In this document: piece after piece, positions 14,655 through 21,644 of the stretch
How the letters are laid out: each line of letters starts with the position of its first letter
Position numbering within the stretch: position 1 is the first letter of the stretch
From: a virus
Direction: 5' to 3' (one strand)
IMG/VR virus record: IMGVR_UViG_3300043467_000479
Coordinates: 1 to 27,718 of that record
DNA: 27,718 nucleotides
The notes under the pieces: model-generated
Told to the model about the DNA's origin: nothing
Databases searched by the model: none
What the model saw: the letters and a program-made list of their open reading frames with translations, nothing else
Program-made: the position numbers and the translations under genes

Positions 14655-14678
14655 TGTCGTGCGCTGTGGGGCGCAATC
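14642..14678 (+). repeat. 37-base dispersed repeat, copy 1
   Basis: Begins TCGTATCCCGCG and ends GCGCTGTGGGGCGCAATC. It matches 26692-26728 at 31 of 37 positions without gaps. Both copies lie in a spacer just after an operon end and are followed directly by a run of five G or C. Confidence 0.7.
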
Positions 14679-14723
14679 GGGGGCTAGCCCTACCCTTATG
14701 AGGGGCAAATCGTGTACGCGATT

Positions 14724-15044
14724 CTAACGAGGAGTCCATACTGCGAGAACTCCAGCCGCCAGCCCGACCCGCTTTGGGGCGTGTCCGGGTTTCAAAGGCC
14801 AGCCGTCGATCTCGTGCTTGAGTCCGTCCTCTGTACGGCACTTCACGACGACGAGGTTGGTGTCGCAAGTTGTCCACTCACTGAAGCACCATTGGTCTTT
14901 GACGATGACTGTCAGTTCGTCAATTGCTTCGTCGCTCAACTCCATTGCTTCAATGACTGAGTAGTGCGTAAGTGAATAGTCGTTGAAGTGTTCGACGTAA
15001 GTGATTGGGTTTCGTGTGTCGTTGATCGTGCTCATGGTTCTCAT
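14724..15044 (-). CDS. Hypothetical protein (106 aa)
   Basis: 106 residues starting MRTMSTINDTRNPITYVEHF. Its start overlaps the stop of the 15041-15838 gene by four bases (ATGA), so the two are co-translated. An internal Met at position 4 is an alternative start. It contains DELTVIVKDQWCFSEWTTCD (residues 43-62) and CRTEDGLKHEIDGWPLKPGH (69-88), then LAAGVLAVWTPR at the end. The pattern suggests a small alpha/beta protein with several Trp and Cys residues, with no motif I can assign. Function unknown. Confidence 0.7.
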   Translation of the reverse strand: MRTMSTINDTRNPITYVEHFNDYSLTHYSVIEAMELSDEAIDELTVIVKDQWCFSEWTTCDTNLVVVKCRTEDGLKHEIDGWPLKPGHAPKRVGLAAGVLAVWTPR

Positions 15045-15838
15045 CGTCCTACGTGCTTCGCTGGTTCTGTTTCAGTTCCCAACCAAATGACATGGACATC
15101 GTAGAGTGACCAATCGTTGTCCCATTCGTAGATGTACACGTGAACGAAACTGCCTTGTCGCCTCATGTCTTTGTTCGTGCCACAGAACGAGCCGCTCACA
15201 GTGTCGTTGTCCTCTAGGTCGTCACAGGCGTTGATCACGTTCTCCATGTAGTCGCCGTTGTACCAATCGAGCATCTCGTCGGTCGTGCCAGCGAAGCACC
15301 ACTGGTGTTGGTAAGTGCGGCTACCGATTTCGATCTTGCGTCGGCTTGGCAAGTCTTTGATCTGCTTGAGTCCATCAGTGACTCGAGCCTTGGCTTGGTT
15401 CTGTGTAAACCATTTGCCGTTCCATGTTGGCTCGACAAACTTGCTCACTGCTTCGTCGTGTGCGATGCGAGCGGCTTCACGTCGCGCTGCCATGAGTGCT
15501 TTGGATTCTTCGTCCTTGCGTTGTAACTCTTGTGCGTAAGTGACGTCGGTGATCAAACGGAACTTGTGTTCGTTGCGTTCAGTGGTCTTTACCCATAGTG
15601 CATTGATTGCGTCACCGAAGTCGTCGCTGCCACCCTCTTCGCGAACGTCAGCGCAACGCCACGTGTACTTGTCGAGGTACTCACTCTTGTTCTTGATGAT
15701 GATGCCGACCATCACAAGGTTGCCCGTCGAGATGTCGTTGGCACGAACCACCTCTCCGAAGCCGTACATAGTCATCTCTTCTTTCAAAGTGAACGTGATT
15801 GGTGGTGTGGTGTTTGTGGTATATGTCTTGGTTGTCAT
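15041..15838 (-). CDS. Hypothetical protein (265 aa), leaderless start
   Basis: 265 residues. The ATG at 15838 lies six bases after a TACAAT -10 box, so the mRNA likely starts at the ATG. An internal ATG at 15772 (MTMYGFGEVV) preceded by AAAGAAGAG is a possible second start. The middle is a charged helix (AQELQRKDEESKALMAARRE, about 111-130). The later part has FTQNQAKARVTDGLKQIKDL and a C-terminal strand-rich half with SFVHVYIYEWDNDWSLYDVH. The opening bases resemble those of the 1169-1405 gene. I do not recognise a family. It heads a two-gene leftward operon that faces the lysis genes. Confidence 0.75.
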   Translation of the reverse strand: MTTKTYTTNTTPPITFTLKEEMTMYGFGEVVRANDISTGNLVMVGIIIKNKSEYLDKYTWRCADVREEGGSDDFGDAINALWVKTTERNEHKFRLITDVTYAQELQRKDEESKALMAARREAARIAHDEAVSKFVEPTWNGKWFTQNQAKARVTDGLKQIKDLPSRRKIEIGSRTYQHQWCFAGTTDEMLDWYNGDYMENVINACDDLEDNDTVSGSFCGTNKDMRRQGSFVHVYIYEWDNDWSLYDVHVIWLGTETEPAKHVGR

Positions 15839-15844
15839 ACCCCC

Positions 15845-15872
15845 ATTGTAACCGCTAGCGAGCGCAGGTCAC
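15845..15872 (-). promoter_or_regulatory. Leaderless promoter of the 15838 gene
   Basis: On the minus strand the -10 box is TACAAT (15845-15850), followed by GGGGGT and the ATG at 15838. This is the same six-base junction as at 1405 and 26884. A -35 candidate GTGACC (15867-15872) has a 16-base spacer, weaker than the other promoters. Confidence 0.65.
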
Positions 15873-15886
15873 GCCATTGACATAAG

Positions 15887-15900
15887 CCCTGCATAGAGGG
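15887..15900. promoter_or_regulatory. Operator-like site, copy B, in a divergent promoter hub
   Basis: CCCTGCATAGAGGG is a near-palindrome. The surrounding 18 bases GACATAAGCCCTGCATAG (15879-15896) are identical to 26809-26826. It lies between the leftward promoter (15845-15872) and the rightward promoter (15918-15947), so one bound protein could control both directions. From the end of the shared core to the rightward -35 is 21 bases, the same distance as at copy C. Confidence 0.65.
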
Positions 15901-15917
15901 TGTTTTTGAAGCATAGG

Positions 15918-15947
15918 TTGATCATTGTCAAACTATGGTTGTAGTGT
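15918..15947 (+). promoter_or_regulatory. Promoter for the rightward early operon
   Basis: TTGATC (15918-15923), an 18-base spacer and TAGTGT (15942-15947). The -10 is preceded by TTG as in the other copies. Transcription should start near 15954, giving a leader of about 38 bases that ends in the AAGGAG ribosome binding site. Unlike the sister promoters it is not leaderless. Confidence 0.75.
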
Positions 15948-15991
15948 GTCAGTTGTAAGCAATTCAACCACCACAACAAGGAGTTCCTGAA

Positions 15992-16570
15992 ATGAACATC
16001 AAAGAAGCACAAGCCCTTATCCTCGAAGCGAATGTCGCAAACGGATGGAATGGTTTTCGTACCGTCAAGTTCCAAGGTCGCAACGGTCACGCTGAGTTGA
16101 TTCCCGTAGCACTCGAAAAGAAGGACGTGCAAGTCCGTGGCACTTACGGCGCTCGCGCTCGTTACCGTTCAATCAATGTTTTCGTTTGCCGCACCTTGAC
16201 CATCGACACAGCGAACGGTCTGTACACAGTGAGTGACAGCACTCAGTTGATTCCCATCACCGAATTGACCGAGCGTGGCACTGTTGCCGACGAAGTGAAG
16301 TGGGCGACCAAGCGAGCACAGGACGCCGCTTATAAGGCCGACGCCAAAGCACGCGTCATGGGCGTTGGCGACGATGCAGAGTTCAACGAGCGTTGGGCAG
16401 CACGTAAGCAAGTTGTCGAGAACGTCCGCGAAGCACTTGGTCTCCAAGCAGAAGTCCACATGAACTTCAGTGACTACGACTACGCACCCCACGGCACACG
16501 CGAAGGCGTCACCATCACCCTGACGTTCGCACAGATCGACGCACTCCTTAACATGAAGGTCGGTGCCTGA
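15992..16570 (+). CDS. Hypothetical protein (192 aa), first gene of the early operon
   Basis: 192 residues starting MNIKEAQALILEANVANGWN. AAGGAG lies nine bases before the ATG. The N-terminal half is strand-rich and basic (FRTVKFQGRNGHAELIPVAL, then VRGTYGARARYRSINVFVCR). The middle is a charged helix (EVKWATKRAQDAAYKADAKA) and the end is VTITLTFAQIDALLNMKVGA. There are no cysteine clusters or membrane segments. Basic residues suggest nucleic-acid contact, but no family is recognised. As the first gene after a regulated promoter it is likely expressed early. Confidence 0.75.
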   Translation: MNIKEAQALILEANVANGWNGFRTVKFQGRNGHAELIPVALEKKDVQVRGTYGARARYRSINVFVCRTLTIDTANGLYTVSDSTQLIPITELTERGTVADEVKWATKRAQDAAYKADAKARVMGVGDDAEFNERWAARKQVVENVREALGLQAEVHMNFSDYDYAPHGTREGVTITLTFAQIDALLNMKVGA

Positions 16571-16613
16571 AATGAATCTCACAATTACAACAACAACAGA
16601 ACAGGAGATAGCC

Positions 16614-17207
16614 ATGCAGCCAATTAAAGAAGCAGGTCAGGAGGTCAAGCAGTTCAGCGTTCCGGGTATGGTGCGCGACTTGATCGTCGACTACTTGCAC
16701 GCCTTGAAAGAGTCAGCCCCGACGGTATGGGCAATGAGTGTCGATAAGGCTTCGCGCCAACTCGTCACCGTGTACAGCCGTGAACAGGCAGAGGAGTTAG
16801 CCGAGTTCATCGTGGGCGTTCGGGAGTGGGCATCGCTCGCAGGCGTGTTCGCCGATGCCGCTCGCAAGAGCAACAGCCTTCGCCATTCACTTCGTATCGC
16901 CAACGAGTTAGCCGAATACGCTGGAGTCGAACTGAAGCAGCCTGTGAAGGCGACGCGAGCCGACGGTACAGCCACTCGGGACGAACTGCCCACTGAAGCC
17001 GTCGTCGGACTTGAGATTGGTACAGAGATCATGGTCGTGCGCCACGTGACTCGTTACGGGCTTGACTTGATTGAGAAGTTCCCAGCCAAGGTCAAAGGCG
17101 TAGCCGCCAACGGCGACTACTGGCTCACAAGCCTTAGAGACGGTACGTGCCGTGCCTGTCGCCCCACCGAAGTCGTCGTGACGAACAACAAGAAAGTGAA
17201 GGTGTGA
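16614..17207 (+). CDS. Hypothetical protein (197 aa)
   Basis: 197 residues from ATG 16614, which has ACAGGAGA six bases upstream. An in-frame ATG at 16572 lies one base after the preceding stop (TGA-A-ATG) and would add 14 residues rich in Thr. The CAA-rich leader in between resembles those before 17931, 18854 and 27233, so I prefer the inner start. The protein is helical up to about residue 110, containing MVRDLIVDYLHALKESAPTV and REQAEELAEFIVGVREWASL. The C-terminal part (TEIMVVRHVTRYGLDLIEKF, then CRACRPTEVVVTNN) looks like a small beta barrel. Function unknown. Confidence 0.7.
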   Translation: MQPIKEAGQEVKQFSVPGMVRDLIVDYLHALKESAPTVWAMSVDKASRQLVTVYSREQAEELAEFIVGVREWASLAGVFADAARKSNSLRHSLRIANELAEYAGVELKQPVKATRADGTATRDELPTEAVVGLEIGTEIMVVRHVTRYGLDLIEKFPAKVKGVAANGDYWLTSLRDGTCRACRPTEVVVTNNKKVKV

Positions 17208-17208
17208 A

Positions 17209-17475
17209 ATGACAATCGACCGAAACAATCCGTCCACGTGGCCTGACGCAATCCATTTCACGGCGTCGGGAATGATCATGACTGATCACTTGATCGAGTC
17301 CTTCACTGAAGAGTGGGACGAGTGCAGCCCCGAGGGTCGTAAGGGTTTGTTCAATGAGTTCAAGCGACTCGTCCTTGAGGACATCGAGGAACAACTCTTT
17401 CAAGCCGAGTACAAACTCGTCTTGACGGACGACGATAACAACGTGTTGCCCTTCCCGAAGGAGTCGGGCGAATGA
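17209..17475 (+). CDS. Small acidic hypothetical protein (88 aa)
   Basis: 88 residues starting MTIDRNNPSTWPDAIHFTAS. It begins one base after the upstream stop (TGA-A-ATG) with GAAGG nearby. It is strongly acidic and helical (HLIESFTEEWDECSPEGRKG, then NEFKRLVLEDIEEQLFQAEY). It ends with a four-base overlap into the next gene. Acidic small early proteins of this type can mimic DNA or bind host enzymes. That is only a possibility. No family recognised. Confidence 0.65.
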   Translation: MTIDRNNPSTWPDAIHFTASGMIMTDHLIESFTEEWDECSPEGRKGLFNEFKRLVLEDIEEQLFQAEYKLVLTDDDNNVLPFPKESGE

Positions 17476-17837
17476 GGAACGACCGCAAACTTCCCAACAC
17501 TCGGCAACTCGAAGCCATGCCCACACTTGTCGTCGCGCACACGTGCGACCTCAAGTTCGACGATGGAGAGGTACGCCTACTCCTGTCACGTTGCGACAGC
17601 GCCGACGGTGAACCCTTCGACAACACTGCGTACATCGAAATCAAAGACGACTCAGGACGTTGGATTGACCAAGGCTATTACGACGCAGACTGCCCACCCG
17701 AGGCTCTACCCGGAGTCACTGGCACGTACTTCCTCGACTTCAAGGTCGACGCCGAGCGAGTCATTGACATCGCCGAACAAGAGGACCGTGGTGCGTTGCA
17801 GGCTTTGACCAACTTCATCGTCCTAGGGAACGGATAA
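17472..17837 (+). CDS. Hypothetical protein (121 aa)
   Basis: 121 residues starting MRNDRKLPNTRQLEAMPTLV. The start overlaps the preceding stop (ATGA), and GAAGGAG lies about ten bases upstream. An internal Met at residue 16 could also start a shorter product. The sequence after residue 16 alternates strands (TLVVAHTCDLKFDDGEVRLL, then AYIEIKDDSGRWIDQGYYDA) and ends with a helix (VDAERVIDIAEQEDRGALQA), an acidic beta-sandwich-like layout. Function unknown. It ends the short operon before a spacer of 93 bases with a new promoter candidate. Confidence 0.65.
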   Translation: MRNDRKLPNTRQLEAMPTLVVAHTCDLKFDDGEVRLLLSRCDSADGEPFDNTAYIEIKDDSGRWIDQGYYDADCPPEALPGVTGTYFLDFKVDAERVIDIAEQEDRGALQALTNFIVLGNG

Positions 17838-17886
17838 GGCTTAGATGAATACACTCCCTGTCCCGATAAGTCTTACACCCCCGCAG

Positions 17887-17892
17887 TACAAT
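17887..17892 (+). promoter_or_regulatory. Candidate -10 box upstream of the recombination genes
   Basis: TACAAT at 17887-17892, 39 bases before the 17931 start, in the only sizeable gap of this operon. No convincing -35 box is seen at 16-18 bases. The leader is rich in CAA and ends in AACAGGAGA. Confidence 0.35.
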
Positions 17893-17930
17893 CAACACAT
17901 CAACCCGACAACACAAACAGGAGAACAGAA

Positions 17931-18857
17931 ATGACAAGCACTAACTCATTGACTGTGTACGCCGACTCATCGTCCGCGTTCACACTCATGGTGAAACAAG
18001 CGGACGTACTCGCTCAATCACGAATCATTCCACGTGCCTACCAAGGCAAGCACTACGACATCATCGCGGCTGGCCTTGCTGGACAGTCCTTTGGTTGGGA
18101 CATCATGACCTCGATGCGTAACTACCACGTGATCGAAGGCTCGGCGTCGTTACGTCCCGAAGCCATGCTCGGTCTAGTACGGCAACACGGACACTCCGTA
18201 AGCGTTTCAACCTTTGACGGCGTTCGAGATAACCAGCCGTGCCGTATCGCTAAGGCTGTTGGTCATCGTAAGGACAACGGAGACGAGCACATCGCGGAGT
18301 TCACAACCCTTGACGCCAAGCGCGCTGGACTCGCTGGCAAAACGAACTGGAAGAACTACGAGGACGCGATGCTCACGTGGCGTTCCGTGTCGGCTTTGTG
18401 CCGAGTCCTGTTCCCCGACGTCGTACTTGGTGCGGGCTACGTTCCTGAGGAACTTGGTGCCATCGTCAATGAGACAGGCGAGATGGTTGAGGACGACCCG
18501 TTTGCAGTGCCTATGCTCAGTGCCATTGCCGCTAAGACGGAACTGCTTGAGTGCTGTGAAGGTAACAAGACCCTCGCGAAAGAACTGTGGGGTGAGCGTG
18601 GCTCGAACCCTGTAGCCCGTGAAGAACTAGATGCCATGATGCGTGAAGCATTGTTGTCTCTTGAAACAGTTGCCATCGAAACGAGTACCGAATACGTCGA
18701 ACAAATCTTTGACGCCGAAGTCGTACAAGACATTGACCTCGGCGCACACGAAAGCGTCGTCGCCATGCGCGCCGCTCTCGATGAAATGAAACCAAAGCGT
18801 GCAACGCTTGGAAGCAAATCACAAACAACCACAACACAACAGGAGAATGAATCATGA
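17931..18857 (+). CDS. RecT-like single-strand DNA annealing protein
   Basis: 308 residues. ACAGGAGA precedes the ATG. Residues 30-180 follow the pattern of RecT-type phage proteins: IIPRAYQGKHYDIIAAGLAG, then SASLRPEAMLGLVRQHGHSV, then NWKNYEDAMLTWRSVSALCR with FPDVVLGAGYVPEELG. Such proteins pair complementary single strands in phage recombination and in the handling of replication ends. The acidic C-terminal third (AVEIET... to SLETVAIETSTEY, then QIFDAEVVQDIDL) and a final Gln/Thr tail are like the partner-binding tails of this group. No paired exonuclease gene is seen next to it. It overlaps the next gene by four bases. Confidence 0.78.
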   Translation: MTSTNSLTVYADSSSAFTLMVKQADVLAQSRIIPRAYQGKHYDIIAAGLAGQSFGWDIMTSMRNYHVIEGSASLRPEAMLGLVRQHGHSVSVSTFDGVRDNQPCRIAKAVGHRKDNGDEHIAEFTTLDAKRAGLAGKTNWKNYEDAMLTWRSVSALCRVLFPDVVLGAGYVPEELGAIVNETGEMVEDDPFAVPMLSAIAAKTELLECCEGNKTLAKELWGERGSNPVAREELDAMMREALLSLETVAIETSTEYVEQIFDAEVVQDIDLGAHESVVAMRAALDEMKPKRATLGSKSQTTTTQQENES

Positions 18858-19852
18858 TTACCGCAGAAGAACGTCAGCCAGCATGGAGTCGACGAGGCTC
18901 GAACATTCAAGGCTTAGGCATTAGTGAGGCGATGGCTACGGCAGGTATTGACTTTGAGGTCGGTATCTACCCGTTACACGCATCAGTACCTACCCTGTAC
19001 ACGTCGCCCGATGAGGACCCGATCTGTATGAGTGAGAAGGTTGGCAACTATCAACTCACCTACCGCAAGGACACACTGACACCGATCGCACCTGTTGGCG
19101 CTCGCTATCACGTGGTACAAACACGTGAAGCAGTATCAATGATCGAAGCAATGAGCCTCACAGGTTGGTCGCCCGAGTTTGGTGGAGTGTTACGCCGTGG
19201 CGCAGCAGTGTTCATGGCAGGCAAACTCGATGTCGAATTGCAGACAGGTGAGATCGACCCGTACCTGTGCTTCGTCAACTCGTTTGATGGTTCAAGTGGA
19301 GTCAAGTTTGCCTGTACGCCACTACGCCCACACTGCACCAACCAAGTACGAGCCATCTTTACCAAGCGCGGCAAGAACAGTGAACGCCCTGTGGTCTCAT
19401 TGCGTCACACGTCGAAGGTGATGGACCGTGTTGATTACGTTGCGTCCATTCTTGGATTGACCTCGGCGTACTACAAGTTCCTCGATACTCAAATCGACAA
19501 ACTCTTGAACACTGAACTCACAGCCGAACGTACCGAACAAGTCTTGGACGTCATCGCACCGCTCACTGTAAAGGGTCGTGAACTTGAAGGTCGAGCACTT
19601 GAGGGTCGTCAAGAGAAGCGTGCTCAAGTGTTGGTGAACTTACAGAACTCCAAGACAATCCCGAACACTCAACGTTCAACTGCTTGGGGCTTGTACAACT
19701 CAATCACTGAACTCGAACAGTGGGGTCGTGACATTTACCCAACGGCGCAACAGTCCGAACAGTTACTTGGTTCGCACTTGTCCATCATGCCCGTAACAAT
19801 GACGAGCGACCGCGTGTACCGTGTGATGGATCGCTGGCTACAGCCCGCGTGA
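18854..19852 (+). CDS. DUF932 (phage/plasmid-like TIGR03299) protein
   Basis: 332 residues from ATG 18854, which overlaps the preceding stop, with CAGGAGAA upstream. The pattern WSRRGSNIQGLGISEAMATA, YQLTYRKDTLTPIAPVGARYHVVQ, FVNSFDGSSGVKFACTPLRP and CTNQVRAIFTKRG identifies the DUF932 family, found in many phages and plasmids beside recombination or replication genes. Its biochemical role is not established as far as I know. Here it is coupled to the RecT-like gene, supporting a part in recombination or single-strand DNA handling. A strong hairpin follows its stop. Confidence 0.85.
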   Translation: MITAEERQPAWSRRGSNIQGLGISEAMATAGIDFEVGIYPLHASVPTLYTSPDEDPICMSEKVGNYQLTYRKDTLTPIAPVGARYHVVQTREAVSMIEAMSLTGWSPEFGGVLRRGAAVFMAGKLDVELQTGEIDPYLCFVNSFDGSSGVKFACTPLRPHCTNQVRAIFTKRGKNSERPVVSLRHTSKVMDRVDYVASILGLTSAYYKFLDTQIDKLLNTELTAERTEQVLDVIAPLTVKGRELEGRALEGRQEKRAQVLVNLQNSKTIPNTQRSTAWGLYNSITELEQWGRDIYPTAQQSEQLLGSHLSIMPVTMTSDRVYRVMDRWLQPA

Positions 19853-19858
19853 AATAAC

Positions 19859-19898
19859 GAAGGCAGGCCACGAGTCCCGACGAACGTGGCCTGCCTTC
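19859..19898 (+). terminator. Perfect 14-bp hairpin after the DUF932 gene
   Basis: GAAGGCAGGCCACG (19859-19872) pairs perfectly with CGTGGCCTGCCTTC (19885-19898) around a 12-base loop, six bases after the upstream stop codon. There is no T-tract, so it would be an I-type terminator, an attenuator or an RNA-processing and stability element. Its right arm ends nine bases before the AGGAG of the next gene. Confidence 0.65.
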
Positions 19899-19916
19899 TC
19901 ACAGACAGGAGAGTCA

Positions 19917-20708
19917 GTGGTAAGCAAAGCATATCAAAGAGATCAAGTTGTTAGCGATACAGGTCCGTTCTCAATCATTCCTGAATGGGTCATTGTTGCT
20001 GAGGTGAGTCATGGTGCTGTCAGGTTGTATGCGTTGATCTCAAGGTACGCGGACTACGCAACAGGTGAAGCGTTCCCTAGTCGAGCAACACTTGGTTCAA
20101 GACTTAGAGTGTCGACTGATACGGTCGACAGATTCATTAAAGAACTCGTCGGGATAGGTGCGCTCACTGTTGTTCGTCGTCGTGACGGAGTGGTGTGGCA
20201 ATCCAATTTGTACATCGTTCGTCGTACACAGGACAATGCACAGGGTAGCCGCACGCTTGCGGGTACTGGTCTCACAGGTGCGACTACCCCTACCCGCACA
20301 GATGCCCCGACCCCTACCCGCACAGATGCCGAACTAACTAGAACCAATAAACAAGACCCAATTGAACAAGAGTTCTTCGTAAGTGATGTGCGGCTTGTGT
20401 ACAACGAATGGATTGAGTGCAGTGGTCGTCAAGCGAAACGAACCAAACTTGATGACAAGCGTCGTGAACGGATTGAGTGGGCGTTAGACAACTACTCGCT
20501 GGACGATGTACTTGACGCTGTTCGTGGTTGGCAGAGGTCGCCGTGGCATTGTGGGCATAACGAATCGAATAAGGTTTACAACGACGTCACGTTGCTGTTG
20601 AGGGACTGTGAGCGTCTTGAATACTTCCGTGACTGTTTTAGAAACCCAACATCAGCAACGACGTCTACGTTGCGATTACTACGTGAGAAAGCAAATAAGA
20701 AACAATGA
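19917..20708 (+). CDS. Replication initiator-like protein, winged helix plus C-terminal domain
   Basis: 263 residues from GTG 19917 (ACAGGAGAG upstream). Residues 33-100 form a winged helix of the HTH_36 type (GAVRLYALISRYADYATGEA, then SRATLGSRLRVSTDTVDRFI). Residues 110-145 are a Pro/Thr/Arg linker containing two copies of PTRTDA. Residues 150-263 contain a helical domain with WIECSGRQAKRTKLDDKRRE and LDDVLDAVRGWQRSPWH, like the C-terminal part of phage replisome organisers that bind a helicase or its loader. DNA repeats lie in the linker (20259-20330), as origins do in lambda O-type genes. The next gene overlaps by four bases and may be the loader. Confidence 0.7.
   Translation: MVSKAYQRDQVVSDTGPFSIIPEWVIVAEVSHGAVRLYALISRYADYATGEAFPSRATLGSRLRVSTDTVDRFIKELVGIGALTVVRRRDGVVWQSNLYIVRRTQDNAQGSRTLAGTGLTGATTPTRTDAPTPTRTDAELTRTNKQDPIEQEFFVSDVRLVYNEWIECSGRQAKRTKLDDKRRERIEWALDNYSLDDVLDAVRGWQRSPWHCGHNESNKVYNDVTLLLRDCERLEYFRDCFRNPTSATTSTLRLLREKANKKQ
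20259..20330. repeat. Repeat cluster in the initiator linker, possible origin
   Basis: A perfect 21-base unit containing CTACCCGCACAGATGCC occurs at 20286-20306 and 20310-20330 (24-base period). The inverted form of TACCCGC, GCGGGTA, is at 20259-20265, and TACCCGC is at 20291-20297 and 20315-20321. The arrangement of direct and inverted copies inside an initiator gene resembles phage origin iterons. A simple coding repeat in a linker is the alternative. Confidence 0.45.
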
Positions 20709-20974
20709 GTCGAGAACAAGCGTTCATCGCGTTAGAAACGATGCTAGGTATCTATCACAGGGAACTAAGCGTGGTCGAGATGGACACGTACATTGAGGCA
20801 TGGAGTTCGTTAGATGAGAACGATCTCATGAATGCAATGGTGTGGCACGCCGTATACCGACGACACTTCCCGACTGTCAAACAGATCAGTGAACACGCGT
20901 TAGCATTGCCTCATGAAAGAACGCAAACCTATTGCGCGAAACACTCCGCTCAAACGCGGCGAGCCACCTCGTAA
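20705..20974 (+). CDS. Short replication protein, possible helicase loader
   Basis: 89 residues starting MSREQAFIALETMLGIYHRE. The start overlaps the initiator stop (ATGA). The protein is helical with YIEAWSSLDENDLMNAMVWH and RRHFPTVKQISEHALALPHE (residues 52-71). The phrase FPTVKQI and the length and place resemble phage helicase loader/inhibitor proteins of the G40P/G39P type, where an N-terminal helical domain binds the host helicase. The match is by pattern and context, so confidence is moderate. The last 62 bases overlap the HNH gene. Confidence 0.5.
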   Translation: MSREQAFIALETMLGIYHRELSVVEMDTYIEAWSSLDENDLMNAMVWHAVYRRHFPTVKQISEHALALPHERTQTYCAKHSAQTRRATS

Positions 20975-21254
20975 GGTTTCAAAGAAGCGCGCCAAAGAAA
21001 ACAGGGTGCGAACCAAGGTCGTCAAAGACGTTATGAGTTCAAGACTTACGTGTGAGGCGGGTCGGTTGATAGCGGTAGTCGACAGAGAACACAGGTGCTC
21101 GGGTGAAGCACACGACGTTCACGAACCATTGACACGTGCTCGCGGTGGGTCAATCACCGATGCGAACAACATGGTCGTCGTATGTCGGTGGTGTCACAAC
21201 TGGATTCACGCGAGGCCATCTTTGGCTTCGTCGGTAGGGTTACTCCTGTCCTAG
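20913..21254 (+). CDS. HNH endonuclease
   Basis: 113 residues starting MKERKPIARNTPLKRGEPPR, an opening common in phage HNH proteins, which justifies the 62-base overlap with the gene before. The catalytic pattern is DVHEPLTRARGG (His70), NN at 85-86, and CRWCHNWIH (Cys91, Cys94, His95, His99), giving a Cys-His zinc-binding HNH nuclease of the phage recombination type. N-terminal Arg/Lys residues 2-35 should bind DNA. In the neighbourhood of RusA and the RecT-like protein it may process replication intermediates. Packaging-type HNH proteins normally sit by the terminase, which is not near. Confidence 0.8.
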   Translation: MKERKPIARNTPLKRGEPPRKVSKKRAKENRVRTKVVKDVMSSRLTCEAGRLIAVVDREHRCSGEAHDVHEPLTRARGGSITDANNMVVVCRWCHNWIHARPSLASSVGLLLS

Positions 21255-21278
21255 TTCAACAGGGGCTATGCTCCTGAC

Positions 21279-21644
21279 ATGGTTCGGTATTCGATAGAGG
21301 ACACGGTTCGTCCGTGGACAACTAACGCCGAACGAACATGGCATCATCACAAGCGTGCGCGAATGATTAAAGACACACGTGAGCGATGGTTGATCTTGGC
21401 AAGGCAAGCGGGCGTACCGAAACTCAAGAAGATACGAGTAGACGTAATCCCATTAGCAAAAGACAAACGGTGGCGACCCGACGTTGGTGCTTGTTATCCA
21501 GCCGTGAAAGCGGCAATAGATGGCATCGTCGACTCAGGCGTTATCAAAGACGACAATCCCGAATACCTATCGTCAATAACCTTTCACGCTGTGCAAGTGT
21601 GCGGACGAGACGGACTTCGGCTCATAGTGACCGAGGAAGAATGA
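21279..21644 (+). CDS. RusA-like Holliday junction resolvase
   Basis: 121 residues starting MVRYSIEDTVRPWTTNAERT. The C-terminal half carries the family pattern RPDVGACYPAVKAAIDGIVD followed by SGVIKDDNPEYL: Asp68, Lys77, Asp81 and the Asp91-Asp92 pair. The second Asp of the classical D-x-D is Gly70, as I recall in other actinophage RusA-like proteins (DVGACxPAVKAAIDGLVD). It would cleave branched DNA made during replication and recombination before packaging. The start has a weak upstream AGGGG at longer spacing. Its stop overlaps the next start by four bases. Confidence 0.75.
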   Translation: MVRYSIEDTVRPWTTNAERTWHHHKRARMIKDTRERWLILARQAGVPKLKKIRVDVIPLAKDKRWRPDVGACYPAVKAAIDGIVDSGVIKDDNPEYLSSITFHAVQVCGRDGLRLIVTEEE

